Source: Bdellovibrio sp. KM01
Lineage (GTDB): Bacteria; Bdellovibrionota; Bdellovibrionia; Bdellovibrionales; Bdellovibrionaceae
Reading direction: 5' to 3'
Length of the DNA: 64,000 nt
NCBI RefSeq assembly: GCF_013752535.1
Contig: NZ_CP058348.1
Location: 1,736,001 to 1,800,000, forward strand
Shown here: one piece after another, positions 27,133 through 35,104 of the stretch
How positions within the stretch are numbered: the stretch's first letter is position 1
Layout of the letters: every line of letters starts with the position of its first letter
Program-made: the position numbers and the translations under genes
The notes under the pieces: model-generated
Told to the model about the DNA's origin: nothing
What the model saw: only the letters and a program-made list of their open reading frames with translations
The model's database searches: none

Positions 27133-28433
27133 CTTACACGTCTCCAAAAACTAGATGAGAACTTAGGATCGATATGCTTTTCGAAGCTTTCGATCTGAGG
27201 ATAAAATGTTGAGAAACTTTGTTTCGACATCCGCGCATCCTTCGCTGGATAAACGGAACCATTCGCAGATCTTACGATGCTGTCGCAAGTTTCAAGTACT
27301 TTTAAAAGGGAATCCCCATAGTTTGCAAAATCCAATGCCAGCGTGACGCCTTCTTTCGGAAATGACATAAGGCCTTCGGGTTGAAGGTTTCCAAAAGTCT
27401 TTAAGACGGCAAGGAAGGAACCCATTTGAGATTTTTTTAATACTTGAAAAATTTCATTAAGAGCGGCACCCGCGTCGTTTTTGTAAGGAACAACAAATTG
27501 ATACTGTAAGAATCCACGTTTGCCATAGATGCGATTCCAGTTATGAATTGAATCTAATGGATAAAAGAAAGGTTCATAGTGGACTAGTCCCGCTTTGTGT
27601 GACGAAATATTTTTATGAAAATACAGTTCGTTGAAAGCGCGGATTGAAAAGCGATTTAATGTTTGTTCGGGTAAGAAAACGGGAACATTTTTAAGGCTTT
27701 TTTCTTTGTGAAGTTTAAAATTATCTTCCGATTGAGCATTCGCGAAGTTTCCACGAATGAAAATACCTCTGACATCTGAGCTGCTAACGCAGTCTACCCA
27801 TGAAACCGTATAGTCGAAATTCTCTTCGGACTCTTCGGCAATTGCAAAAAAATCATTCAAATTGTGATATTGAATTTGTTCCTGGTCGACCCAAGAAGAA
27901 TCGATTTTGATCAATTGAAACTCCGCCCATGTGATAAAGCCGGTAAGGCCTAAACCACCAATCGTTGCTTTAAACAACTCTGGGTTACTATTCCTTGAGC
28001 AAAGAAGGCGCTCACCCGTCGAGCGGAGAAGTTCAAACTGAGTGACGTGATTACCAAAGTTGCCAGATTTGTGATGATTCTTTCCGTGAACGTCATTTGC
28101 GATTGCGCCGCCCACAGTGACGAATTTAGTACCCGGGGTGACGGGCAAAAACCATCCTTTGGGTACAGCCAATTTGATGACATCCTCAAATGTAACTCCG
28201 GCCTCACAACGAATAAGTCCTGTCTCGGAACTAAATGAGATAAACTTATTAAGGTAGTTCGAGCAAATTAATGTTCCGCCGTTGTTAAGGCATGAGTCCC
28301 CATACGAGCGCCCAAGGCCTCTTGGTAAAATAGTAGAATCGGGCAGAGGCAAAGATGCAAAACGACTCTCTAGAGCTTGAGATGCCTGATTTTGTACTTT
28401 TGGGTATAGCCCCCAGCTTGGTAAAAGCATCAT
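27129..28433 (-). CDS. FAD-dependent oxidoreductase, DprE1-like (polyprenyl-phospho-ribose 2-oxidase)
   Basis: A 434-residue VAO-type flavoenzyme. Highly specific DprE1 stretches are present: ILPRGLGRSYGDSCLNNGG (FAD pyrophosphate site, ~36-54), HGKNHHKSGNFGNH, and YGKRGFLQYQFVVP. The catalytic lysine of YTAKD is kept (YPAKD, Lys398). The cysteine attacked by benzothiazinone drugs in the mycobacterial enzyme (GWNICVDF) is replaced: GVTLALDF has Ala366 (codon 27336-27338). It would oxidise the 2-position of polyprenyl-phospho-ribose. Both ends overlap neighbours by 4 bases (ATGA), indicating tight coupling with the HAD-UbiA and SDR genes. Confidence 0.87.
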   Translation of the reverse strand: MMLLPSWGLYPKVQNQASQALESRFASLPLPDSTILPRGLGRSYGDSCLNNGGTLICSNYLNKFISFSSETGLIRCEAGVTFEDVIKLAVPKGWFLPVTPGTKFVTVGGAIANDVHGKNHHKSGNFGNHVTQFELLRSTGERLLCSRNSNPELFKATIGGLGLTGFITWAEFQLIKIDSSWVDQEQIQYHNLNDFFAIAEESEENFDYTVSWVDCVSSSDVRGIFIRGNFANAQSEDNFKLHKEKSLKNVPVFLPEQTLNRFSIRAFNELYFHKNISSHKAGLVHYEPFFYPLDSIHNWNRIYGKRGFLQYQFVVPYKNDAGAALNEIFQVLKKSQMGSFLAVLKTFGNLQPEGLMSFPKEGVTLALDFANYGDSLLKVLETCDSIVRSANGSVYPAKDARMSKQSFSTFYPQIESFEKHIDPKFSSSFWRRVR

Positions 28434-29842
28434 ACGGAAATTCCGAGAATTATAGCTAATAGAGCAAAACAGGCCCAGCTCACTTTATCTTTAACGGCGA
28501 AAACGACAGGATCGTCGTGAACTTCATCACGATTTGTTAATATCCAAATGCGCGAAATCCAAAACAAAAGTACGGGCGTCGAAAACCAAAGGTTTTGGGC
28601 ATGAGTATATAATGCGCGAACTTCTTTACTCTGAAGATAAAGTAAAATTATAAGAATTGAGATAAGGCCTGAGCCAACTCCCAATGATTGGATCATTGAG
28701 TAATCAATTTGACGATAGCCACGGCCATCAATCGTTAGTTTGTTTTTGCTGCGAATGATCTCAGTATAACGTTTCACGCAGGCTAAACTGAAAAAGAATA
28801 AAGTCGAAAAGCTCAGAAGCCATTCTGAAACGGGAACACTCGTTGCCTCTGATCCTGCGAAAATACGTAAAGTGTACATCATTGAAAGGATAATGATGTC
28901 TACAACGACAGACTGTTTTAGGTAGAGAGAGTAAGCAACATTTAGTACCAAATAGGTTGCGATCCAAACTGAGTAGAGGGTTGGCAAGGGAGCCGCGAAC
29001 AGTGCTGATCCCACTAACAAACTTGGAAGCAGGATTAGTCCCCATTTGATCGAAAGATTCCCGGAAGCAAATGGGCGGTTCTTTTTTGTGTGATGATTGC
29101 GATCGGAGTTAAGATCTAAAAGATCGTTAAGGACGTATACGAAAGAGGCCGCAAGGCTAAATCCAGCAAAAGCACAAAGGCACTGGATGATTACATTGAT
29201 GTCGAAAATTTTGTGTCCGGCAAGGGCAGGAAGAAAAACTAAGGCATTTTTAATCCACTGGTGTGGACGCATTTGTTTAACGATTAATCGTAGAGTGCTA
29301 ACTTTGTTATCGTAAATATATTGGGTAGGTTTGTTCAGTTGCTCAATTTTTCTACGTAGTCGGGCAGACGGATTTACTGCAATAATTTCTTGAGCGTCCT
29401 TCCAAATTTTCAAATCTGCTTCATGGTCTCCCAAATATGCAAAATTCTGATCTCCCAAGGCTTCTTTGATAGCGGATAGCTTGCCCGTTCCCTTGTAGTT
29501 TTTATGATCTGTGGATCCAAATGAGCGATTAAAAATATCCAGATGGTTGGCAACGTCCTGTACCCAAGAGTTTGGGCTTGCTGAGGCAAGAACAAGCTCT
29601 TTGCCCTCAGATTTTGCCACCTTCAAAAGATCCAAAACGTTTTGGCGGTATGGTAGGAGTTTGGCTTTTACGGGCACATGATGTGCCAACTTGGTTTTGA
29701 AATGAGCCCTACCTTTAAGTAGCCAGAAAAAACTCTTAATAAACAACAGAGGGCTCATTTTGAACAGGATAACCCATTGCTCGTAAAGCAAATCAGTTTT
29801 TATTAGGCAGTCATCCAAATCGCAAACCATCACATTTTTCAT
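28430..29842 (-). CDS. HAD phosphatase-UbiA prenyltransferase fusion (polyprenyl-phospho-ribose synthesis)
   Basis: A 470-residue fusion. Residues ~1-185 form a HAD phosphatase: DLDDCLIKTD with the two catalytic Asp (8 and 10), LASASPNSWV, and GDHEADLKIW. Residues ~190-470 form a UbiA membrane transferase: RPHQWIKNALVFLP, then YVLNDLLDLNSDR (NDxxDxxxDR, Mg-diphosphate site) and several helices. In the DprE route the UbiA enzyme couples phosphoribose from PRPP to polyprenyl phosphate and a phosphatase removes the 5-phosphate; the fusion would do both. The ATG is followed by DprE1-like and DprE2-like genes with ATGA overlaps. GGCAAGC upstream is a weak ribosome-binding site. Confidence 0.87.
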   Translation of the reverse strand: MKNVMVCDLDDCLIKTDLLYEQWVILFKMSPLLFIKSFFWLLKGRAHFKTKLAHHVPVKAKLLPYRQNVLDLLKVAKSEGKELVLASASPNSWVQDVANHLDIFNRSFGSTDHKNYKGTGKLSAIKEALGDQNFAYLGDHEADLKIWKDAQEIIAVNPSARLRRKIEQLNKPTQYIYDNKVSTLRLIVKQMRPHQWIKNALVFLPALAGHKIFDINVIIQCLCAFAGFSLAASFVYVLNDLLDLNSDRNHHTKKNRPFASGNLSIKWGLILLPSLLVGSALFAAPLPTLYSVWIATYLVLNVAYSLYLKQSVVVDIIILSMMYTLRIFAGSEATSVPVSEWLLSFSTLFFFSLACVKRYTEIIRSKNKLTIDGRGYRQIDYSMIQSLGVGSGLISILIILLYLQSKEVRALYTHAQNLWFSTPVLLFWISRIWILTNRDEVHDDPVVFAVKDKVSWACFALLAIILGISV

Positions 29843-29886
29843 GGTGGCAAGCTTATCTATTCATCTCAACTAGAGCAAGGATCTAT

Positions 29887-29912
29887 AAAGCTCCTCGTTT
29901 AGGGGAGCGAAG
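29887..29912 (-). terminator. probable terminator after the minus-strand GT-like gene
   Basis: On the minus strand GCTCC pairs with GGAGC (29890-29894 and 29904-29908 on the plus strand) across a 9-base loop, followed by TTTAT. It lies 3 bases after the stop of the gene at 29915-30640 and ahead of the HAD-UbiA gene, so the arabinose module probably has its own promoter downstream of it. Confidence 0.5.
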
Positions 29913-29914
29913 TG

Positions 29915-30640
29915 TCATCTAAGGATTTGAATCAACTCATTGATCGGCTGTTCGCAAACAATTCCAAGATCCGCTTCAAGTCTATCGATGCTCGAATCTT
30001 GTAGGCCAATATAGTTAATGGATTTCTTTTGATTGTCTAGAAGAGGAATGATGTTCTCTCTAAAGTAACTTGGTTCAACTATAGCCCCAGCAAGAATAAC
30101 AGTCTCAGTGGGGGCATTTATAATTCTCACAGCAGTTTTGTTGTTAGCCGAGATATCATTCATCAGAATGGTTCTTGAGCTCTCTGTGTCGACTAGCGAG
30201 GGGTGGTTATTTAGGCACACTTCTAGGCTGAATGCTGCTTTGCGTGCATCGAAATTATAATAGGATTTAGGTGTTTGCTCCTGAGCATGCTTGAAAAGTA
30301 TGCATTTACGTGGAGCTTTCATCCCAGCGCAAGCTCTGACGTATTTAAAAATGCATTTTACGATTTGAAGGACTCGTCTTTTTCTACCGGCAGAATAGCG
30401 ATAGAAATCCAAATTTACCAGGTGAAAGAAGGAATTTATTGTGAATCCATCGTTAAGAATAATGTCTTTTGATTCAGTGCTGAATTCAGAAAGGGGTTGA
30501 AACGCGCATCGGTTTTCTGGCCAGCGTTCATTTCCGTAAAGGCGGGCAGGCATCCCCGCATCATTGAGGCTGTTGATAAGGAGAATTTTAGCAAATGTGG
30601 CAATGCTGGGCCCAGTATTTGTGGAAATTAATTTAATCAT
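29915..30640 (-). CDS. hypothetical protein, possible GT-B glycosyltransferase
   Basis: About 241 residues from the ATG at 30640; the frame is open to 30703. No strict motif is recognised. The layout (IKLISTNTGPSIATFAKILL, ILNDGF, VRIINAPTETVILAGAIVEP with SYFRENIIPLL, then YIGLQDSSIDRLEADLGIVC) resembles the two-domain pattern of GT-B enzymes, with the VILAG strand and a C-terminal helix, but the donor-binding E-x7-E segment is missing. It is followed by a hairpin terminator, so it forms a one-gene unit diverging from the GT-D-like gene. Confidence 0.5.
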   Translation of the reverse strand: MIKLISTNTGPSIATFAKILLINSLNDAGMPARLYGNERWPENRCAFQPLSEFSTESKDIILNDGFTINSFFHLVNLDFYRYSAGRKRRVLQIVKCIFKYVRACAGMKAPRKCILFKHAQEQTPKSYYNFDARKAAFSLEVCLNNHPSLVDTESSRTILMNDISANNKTAVRIINAPTETVILAGAIVEPSYFRENIIPLLDNQKKSINYIGLQDSSIDRLEADLGIVCEQPINELIQILR

Positions 30641-30728
30641 GATGCCGTACTCTAAAGCATTATCCTTGTTTAAACTAGAAATTTTGTGTGAGATAATTGG
30701 CAATCTTGGATTTTGCAGCGAGAGCCGG

Positions 30729-31511
30729 ATGAAGAATTTTGAGCAAGACTTTTATAGAATTTTAGATTTGTTGAGGAAGAAAGTTCCTTTTGCGTTCAAT
30801 CGTTTTTCAGACGGCGAGCTTTTCATTTTCCAAAATAAGGAACTAATCTTAGGCGACAACCTCATTAAAATTGGGAATGAAAGTCGAGGCGGTCCTTATA
30901 AGAAAGAGGATCACAAGCATTTCGATCCGAATCAGCATTCTTTCTACCGCGACAGGCTACTGGATGCATTCTTGTTTCGTAAAGATAACTATTTCAAAGG
31001 CATCAGTTGTCGTTGTTGTGTTGGTACTGAGAATTTAAATTGGCAGTTGCAACATTTGCAAGAACCTGCTGACGATCAATTTCTTACTTGGGCCAACCTT
31101 CTCGTAAACGGAAACTATCCGAAATTCATGGCAGAGATGCTTCCGCTTTTTGCGTCCTATCCAACAGTTTTCATCTGTAATGAAAAAGCTGAGTTAAAGA
31201 ATTTGCCATACGTAGTGAAGGATTTCCGGGTCGGATATAATGCGATGATTAATGACTATCATAAAATTGAAGAAATCAAATCTTGGATTGAGAGAAACAG
31301 TATTACAGGGCATCTGTTTCTATTCTCTGCATCTTCATACAGTAAAATGGCAATCCACCAACTTTACGATAAGTTCCCGCTAAATACGTATATTGATGTT
31401 GGCACAACAATGAATGCATTTATGAATATGAGTATTGAGCGTGTCTATTTGGGTGATTACTGGTTTGAGAAACCAAGTCCATCCGATATGTATAAAATAT
31501 GTGTATGGTAA
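30729..31511 (+). CDS. GT-D-fold glycosyltransferase-like protein (DUF1792 type)
   Basis: About 260 residues from the ATG at 30729. FNRFSDGELFIF (residues 23-34) matches the R-x-G/S-D-G-E motif of GT-D transferases, in which the DGE acidic pair binds metal and donor. Later FLFSASSYSKMAIHQLY and YIDVGTTMNAFM resemble the C-terminal half of that fold (a G-x-x-a/s then ..DvGs pattern). GT-D enzymes were first described extending a GlcNAc-Glc glycan on streptococcal adhesins; the sugar here is unknown. The frame is open to 30564, but that extension overlaps the opposite gene's start. It leads a plus-strand run into wzx. Confidence 0.62.
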   Translation: MKNFEQDFYRILDLLRKKVPFAFNRFSDGELFIFQNKELILGDNLIKIGNESRGGPYKKEDHKHFDPNQHSFYRDRLLDAFLFRKDNYFKGISCRCCVGTENLNWQLQHLQEPADDQFLTWANLLVNGNYPKFMAEMLPLFASYPTVFICNEKAELKNLPYVVKDFRVGYNAMINDYHKIEEIKSWIERNSITGHLFLFSASSYSKMAIHQLYDKFPLNTYIDVGTTMNAFMNMSIERVYLGDYWFEKPSPSDMYKICVW

Positions 31512-31545
31512 CAAGGTTAATAAATAAATAGGCTGGTAGGTTTTT

Positions 31546-32430
31546 GTGAAAATCGGCATTTTTTCATTAGGGCAAAAGGGTTTTTCTGTTGTTGAGGCTC
31601 TGTCTAAGTGTCTTAAAGATGGACATACCGTCGTTGTGGTAGTCGGAAAAGATCACAACGTTCTGTCAGATTATTCTCTAGAGACAATTACGTTGTGTGA
31701 AAAGCTTGGATTGAGGTTTGAAGTCGGTAATACGTTTAATATGCAAGCTGAGAATTGTGATTTAGTTTTTGCAGCTGGTTGGAGATGGATGATTCGAGAC
31801 ATTCCTCAAGATATATTGATTGTGTTTCATGACTCACTTTTGCCGAGATATCGTGGTTTTGCTCCTTTAGTGAATAGCTTGCTTAATAGAGAGAGCGAGG
31901 TAGGTGTCACTGCATTATACGGCGGTGAAAAGTTTGATACAGGAAACATTATTGCGCAACAGAGAATGAAAATCGAATACCCGACATTCATTCATCACGA
32001 GATCCAAAGAATTAGCAAAATGTACGGTGAGCTAGCGGCACATGTCTATAATATCATGATTATGCAGAATAATAGACCTTCGGGCGTGGTTCAGAATGAG
32101 GATCATGCAACTTATAGTCTTTGGCGTGATGATGACGACTATCGTATCGATTGGTCACTTGACGCAACTGAGATAGCACATTTTGTTTCGTGTGTTGGTT
32201 ATCCGTATTTGGGCGCTTGTTCTAAAGTCGGAGCCGAAAAATATCGGATTTTGGAGGTCGTAGTTGTTCCCGACGTGAAAGTTGAGAATAGATCAAGTGG
32301 AAAAGTTATTTTTATTGAAAGTGGAATGCCGATTGTTGTGTGTGGATCAGGTTTGCTACGAATCGAGAAGATGGTCAGCGAGGATGGGGAACGCGTTAAT
32401 TGGAATAAAATTAGAACGCGATTTACCTAA
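31546..32430 (+). CDS. formyltransferase-family protein, candidate sugar N-formyltransferase
   Basis: A 294-residue member of the methionyl-tRNA/ArnA formyltransferase family, which uses 10-formyl-tetrahydrofolate. The core reads VFHDSLLPRYRGFAP with His95, VGVTALYGG, and KFDTGNII with Asp131, two of the usual Asn-His-Asp triad. The Asn two residues before the His is Val93 (codon 31822-31824). A sugar N-formylase needs an aminotransferase upstream to make the amine, and none is in the window. The start is a GTG at 31546 (MKIGIF). It lies between a GT-D-like gene and a GT4 plus wzx, so a glycan role is likely. Confidence 0.75.
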   Translation: MKIGIFSLGQKGFSVVEALSKCLKDGHTVVVVVGKDHNVLSDYSLETITLCEKLGLRFEVGNTFNMQAENCDLVFAAGWRWMIRDIPQDILIVFHDSLLPRYRGFAPLVNSLLNRESEVGVTALYGGEKFDTGNIIAQQRMKIEYPTFIHHEIQRISKMYGELAAHVYNIMIMQNNRPSGVVQNEDHATYSLWRDDDDYRIDWSLDATEIAHFVSCVGYPYLGACSKVGAEKYRILEVVVVPDVKVENRSSGKVIFIESGMPIVVCGSGLLRIEKMVSEDGERVNWNKIRTRFT

Positions 32431-32465
32431 ATTGATCCCAGTCCTTGTCGAAAGTTAAAGTTTTC

Positions 32466-33665
32466 ATGAATATTGCAATCGTTTCTTTAGATAATTCGGA
32501 TCGTATTCTCGCTGGTGGTAAGCACGTACATCAGCAGTTGCTGAAGAAGGCTTTGCAGAAGCAAGGTCATTCCGTTTTCATGATCTTTCCCAAAAGAACG
32601 TTGGTCTTTTTGGTTGGAAGAATTATTTTGGCAATTTTGACGAAGTTGCATTTATTAAATCGGTCTTTTAGTTACACTTGGACTCTGAAATGTTATTGCA
32701 AAAGCTTAAGTCGGCAGTTGATGTTAGTATCGCAGGAAATTAATGTGGTGTTTGCGCAAGACCCAGTTTCTGCCGTTGCTGCTGGCCATGTCTTAACGAA
32801 TGCAGTTCCAATGGTAATGACATTGCATGGTTACCTAGCTCGTGAGTCGGTAAACTACGGAAATTATTCAGCAGATGAACAGAAAAAGGTGACTAAAGAG
32901 GCACTTTGGTATGAAAGGGAGTCATTGAAATTTGCTAGAAGAGTGATCACCGTTGACAGCAAAATCAAATCTTACTTATCAGAGTTTTTTGACTCCCAAA
33001 AGCCCGTCACAGTCCTGAAAAATGCAGTGAACCCTGAATTGTTCCGATTACTCGATTCAAACTCGTCTAAGATTCTAAAAAACGAACTTGGATTGCCAGA
33101 AAATAAAGAAATTGTATTAGTGCCGCGTCGCCTGGTTCGTAAAAATGGCGTAGACATCGCAATAAGGGCCTGTGCTGAGTTAAAAAAGAAAAATATTTCT
33201 TATTATTTCGTAGTCATTGGTGGTGGCCCTGAACATTCAAACCTATCCGATCTTATTCGACAACTAGGGTTGTCCTCTGAGGACATTGTTCTGAAAGGAG
33301 ACACGAATCACGATCTTGCTATTAAATATTACGAAGTAGCAGACGTGGTCTTGGTTCCTTCGGTTGTTCGAGATGGGGTGGAAGAAGCTACTTCTTTAAG
33401 CATGTTGGAAGGTATGGCTGCCCGAAAAGTCGTCGTTGTATCTGCGATTGGTGGAATGAAAGAAGTTATCGTTAATAAAATCAATGGATTTTCCTTTGAA
33501 CAAGGAAATGTGGGGGAACTCACTAAACTATTGATTGGTTTGAAAAAACTAACTAACGAAGAGAGGTCCAAAATAGCTGATAGGGGCTACCACGATGTGT
33601 GTGAACACCATCACTACGAAAGACATGCTGAGAGCTACCTCCTGGAATTTGAGAAATCAAAATGA
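32466..33665 (+). CDS. family 4 glycosyltransferase
   Basis: About 399 residues from the ATG at 32466 (a TTG at 32445 is in frame but lacks support). N-terminal MNIAIVSLDNSDRILAGGKH with the glycine-rich HVHQQLLKKAL and LTLHGYLARES are followed by the donor domain: IVLVPRRLVRKNGVDIAIRA, VIGGGPE, and EATSLSMLEGMAARKVVV. In the last motif the first glutamate of E-x7-E is in VEEATSLSMLE. Its stop overlaps the wzx start by ATGA, tying it to flippase expression. Sugar specificity is unknown. Confidence 0.84.
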   Translation: MNIAIVSLDNSDRILAGGKHVHQQLLKKALQKQGHSVFMIFPKRTLVFLVGRIILAILTKLHLLNRSFSYTWTLKCYCKSLSRQLMLVSQEINVVFAQDPVSAVAAGHVLTNAVPMVMTLHGYLARESVNYGNYSADEQKKVTKEALWYERESLKFARRVITVDSKIKSYLSEFFDSQKPVTVLKNAVNPELFRLLDSNSSKILKNELGLPENKEIVLVPRRLVRKNGVDIAIRACAELKKKNISYYFVVIGGGPEHSNLSDLIRQLGLSSEDIVLKGDTNHDLAIKYYEVADVVLVPSVVRDGVEEATSLSMLEGMAARKVVVVSAIGGMKEVIVNKINGFSFEQGNVGELTKLLIGLKKLTNEERSKIADRGYHDVCEHHHYERHAESYLLEFEKSK

Positions 33666-35104
33666 GCAAAAACAGTATCAAAATTAATGTAATTGCTCGA
33701 AGTGTTGTAACAATTGTTGAATTGTTGTTTTCGCTCTTCTCATTTCCTTATGTCGCACGTATCTTGGCACCCGAAAGTATTGGACATATTGATTTCGTCA
33801 ATGCGGCTGTGGCCTATTTTATAACTATCGGTTCATTTGGCGTGGCTGAATACGCGGGCCGAGAGATTGCTCAACACAGAGACGACCTTAACGTGGTAAG
33901 TTCCGTGCTGTCGAAATTTCTTGGATTACGACTGAAACTAGCGTCTGTTTTAATTATTATTTACCTTGTTCTGGTTGTCCCATTTTATGGGCACAACACG
34001 CCGTTGTTTTATTGGTCGACAATTCTTATTCTGACGTCTGCATTCAATTTGGTCTGGGCCTTGGAGGCCTTGGAAGATTTTTCTTATCTAGCAACTGCGC
34101 GTGTTTTATCTAAAGTTGGACTTTTAGTTTATCTTCTTACAATGGTAAGAACCAAAGAAGACGTCGTTACCTATTTTCTGGGAATGATACTGTTCGACTT
34201 CATTTATTATATTTTAGCCGTATTTAGATTGAAGGCTACCTATCATGTGAAGTTTGGCTTAAGGGTTCTACGCGACAAAATTGATACTAGTGAGCTTAAG
34301 AACCTGTTCCGAATATTTATAATGGTGCTTATTCAGGGTTCAATTGCGGGAGTACCTTCTCTGGTGATGGGCCATCTGCATTTGTTCCATGATCTCGGAC
34401 TGCTATCGACAGCTATGAGATTTTTTTGGATGGGCTATTATTGTATTACACCGCTCTCAACGGTTTTACTTTCCAGAAGCATGAGCTTTAAGTCACACAT
34501 TCATAAGAATGAAAGATTTGATCATTTAGATGGAGCTGCATTGTCATTGTTGACTCTTGGTGTGCCAGTGACATTTGGTTTGATTGCGACCGCTGCCGAC
34601 GTAATTCCACTACTAGTCGGTGGAGATTATACTGGATCGATTCTTCTTTTGATTATGCTGTCACCGCTGATTTTGCTTTTTGTATTAAATAATTTCTGGA
34701 GTATGCAGGTCGTTTTTTCTCACAGGGGTGATCGTGCCTTGATTATTTCGAATTCCTGCGGATTGGCGACCGTGATACTGTCATCCGTGATATTGATCCC
34801 CTGGTTAAGCGCGACAGGTGCTGCAATTTCGTATTTTTTGACTTACGCAGTTATGTGTGCAATTCCATATTTCTATGGCCGAGAATATTATCGAATGTCA
34901 GGGGTCGTATTGGATATCGGTAAAACCTTAATTGCTGGTATCGTAATGTGTGCTGCAATTTACTTCATTCAGGCGACGTCGTTTGCCAAATTAGGTGGAA
35001 AGATTGCGATGGGGGTTGGAATATATCTCTTGGTTCTATTTGTCTTCCGCCATCGCATGGTCGTCTCGTTTTTAGACAACTTTAAGAGTGCTAAAGCTCA
35101 ATAA
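33662..35104 (+). CDS. wzx: Wzx-type polysaccharide flippase
   Basis: A 480-residue protein with about twelve to fourteen hydrophobic segments, of the MOP/Wzx family that flips undecaprenyl-diphosphate-linked repeat units to the periplasmic face. The N-terminal LLFSLFSFPYVARILAPESI with IGHIDFVNA is the classic Wzx start (P-Y-x-x-R-x-L-x-P-x-x-x-G), and FGVAEYAGREIAQHRDD follows. A single wzx occurs in this locus, so it probably serves the major polymer. The gene is translationally coupled to the GT4 upstream and its last 14 bases overlap the end of the convergent GT4 gene. Confidence 0.9.
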   Translation: MSKNSIKINVIARSVVTIVELLFSLFSFPYVARILAPESIGHIDFVNAAVAYFITIGSFGVAEYAGREIAQHRDDLNVVSSVLSKFLGLRLKLASVLIIIYLVLVVPFYGHNTPLFYWSTILILTSAFNLVWALEALEDFSYLATARVLSKVGLLVYLLTMVRTKEDVVTYFLGMILFDFIYYILAVFRLKATYHVKFGLRVLRDKIDTSELKNLFRIFIMVLIQGSIAGVPSLVMGHLHLFHDLGLLSTAMRFFWMGYYCITPLSTVLLSRSMSFKSHIHKNERFDHLDGAALSLLTLGVPVTFGLIATAADVIPLLVGGDYTGSILLLIMLSPLILLFVLNNFWSMQVVFSHRGDRALIISNSCGLATVILSSVILIPWLSATGAAISYFLTYAVMCAIPYFYGREYYRMSGVVLDIGKTLIAGIVMCAAIYFIQATSFAKLGGKIAMGVGIYLLVLFVFRHRMVVSFLDNFKSAKAQ

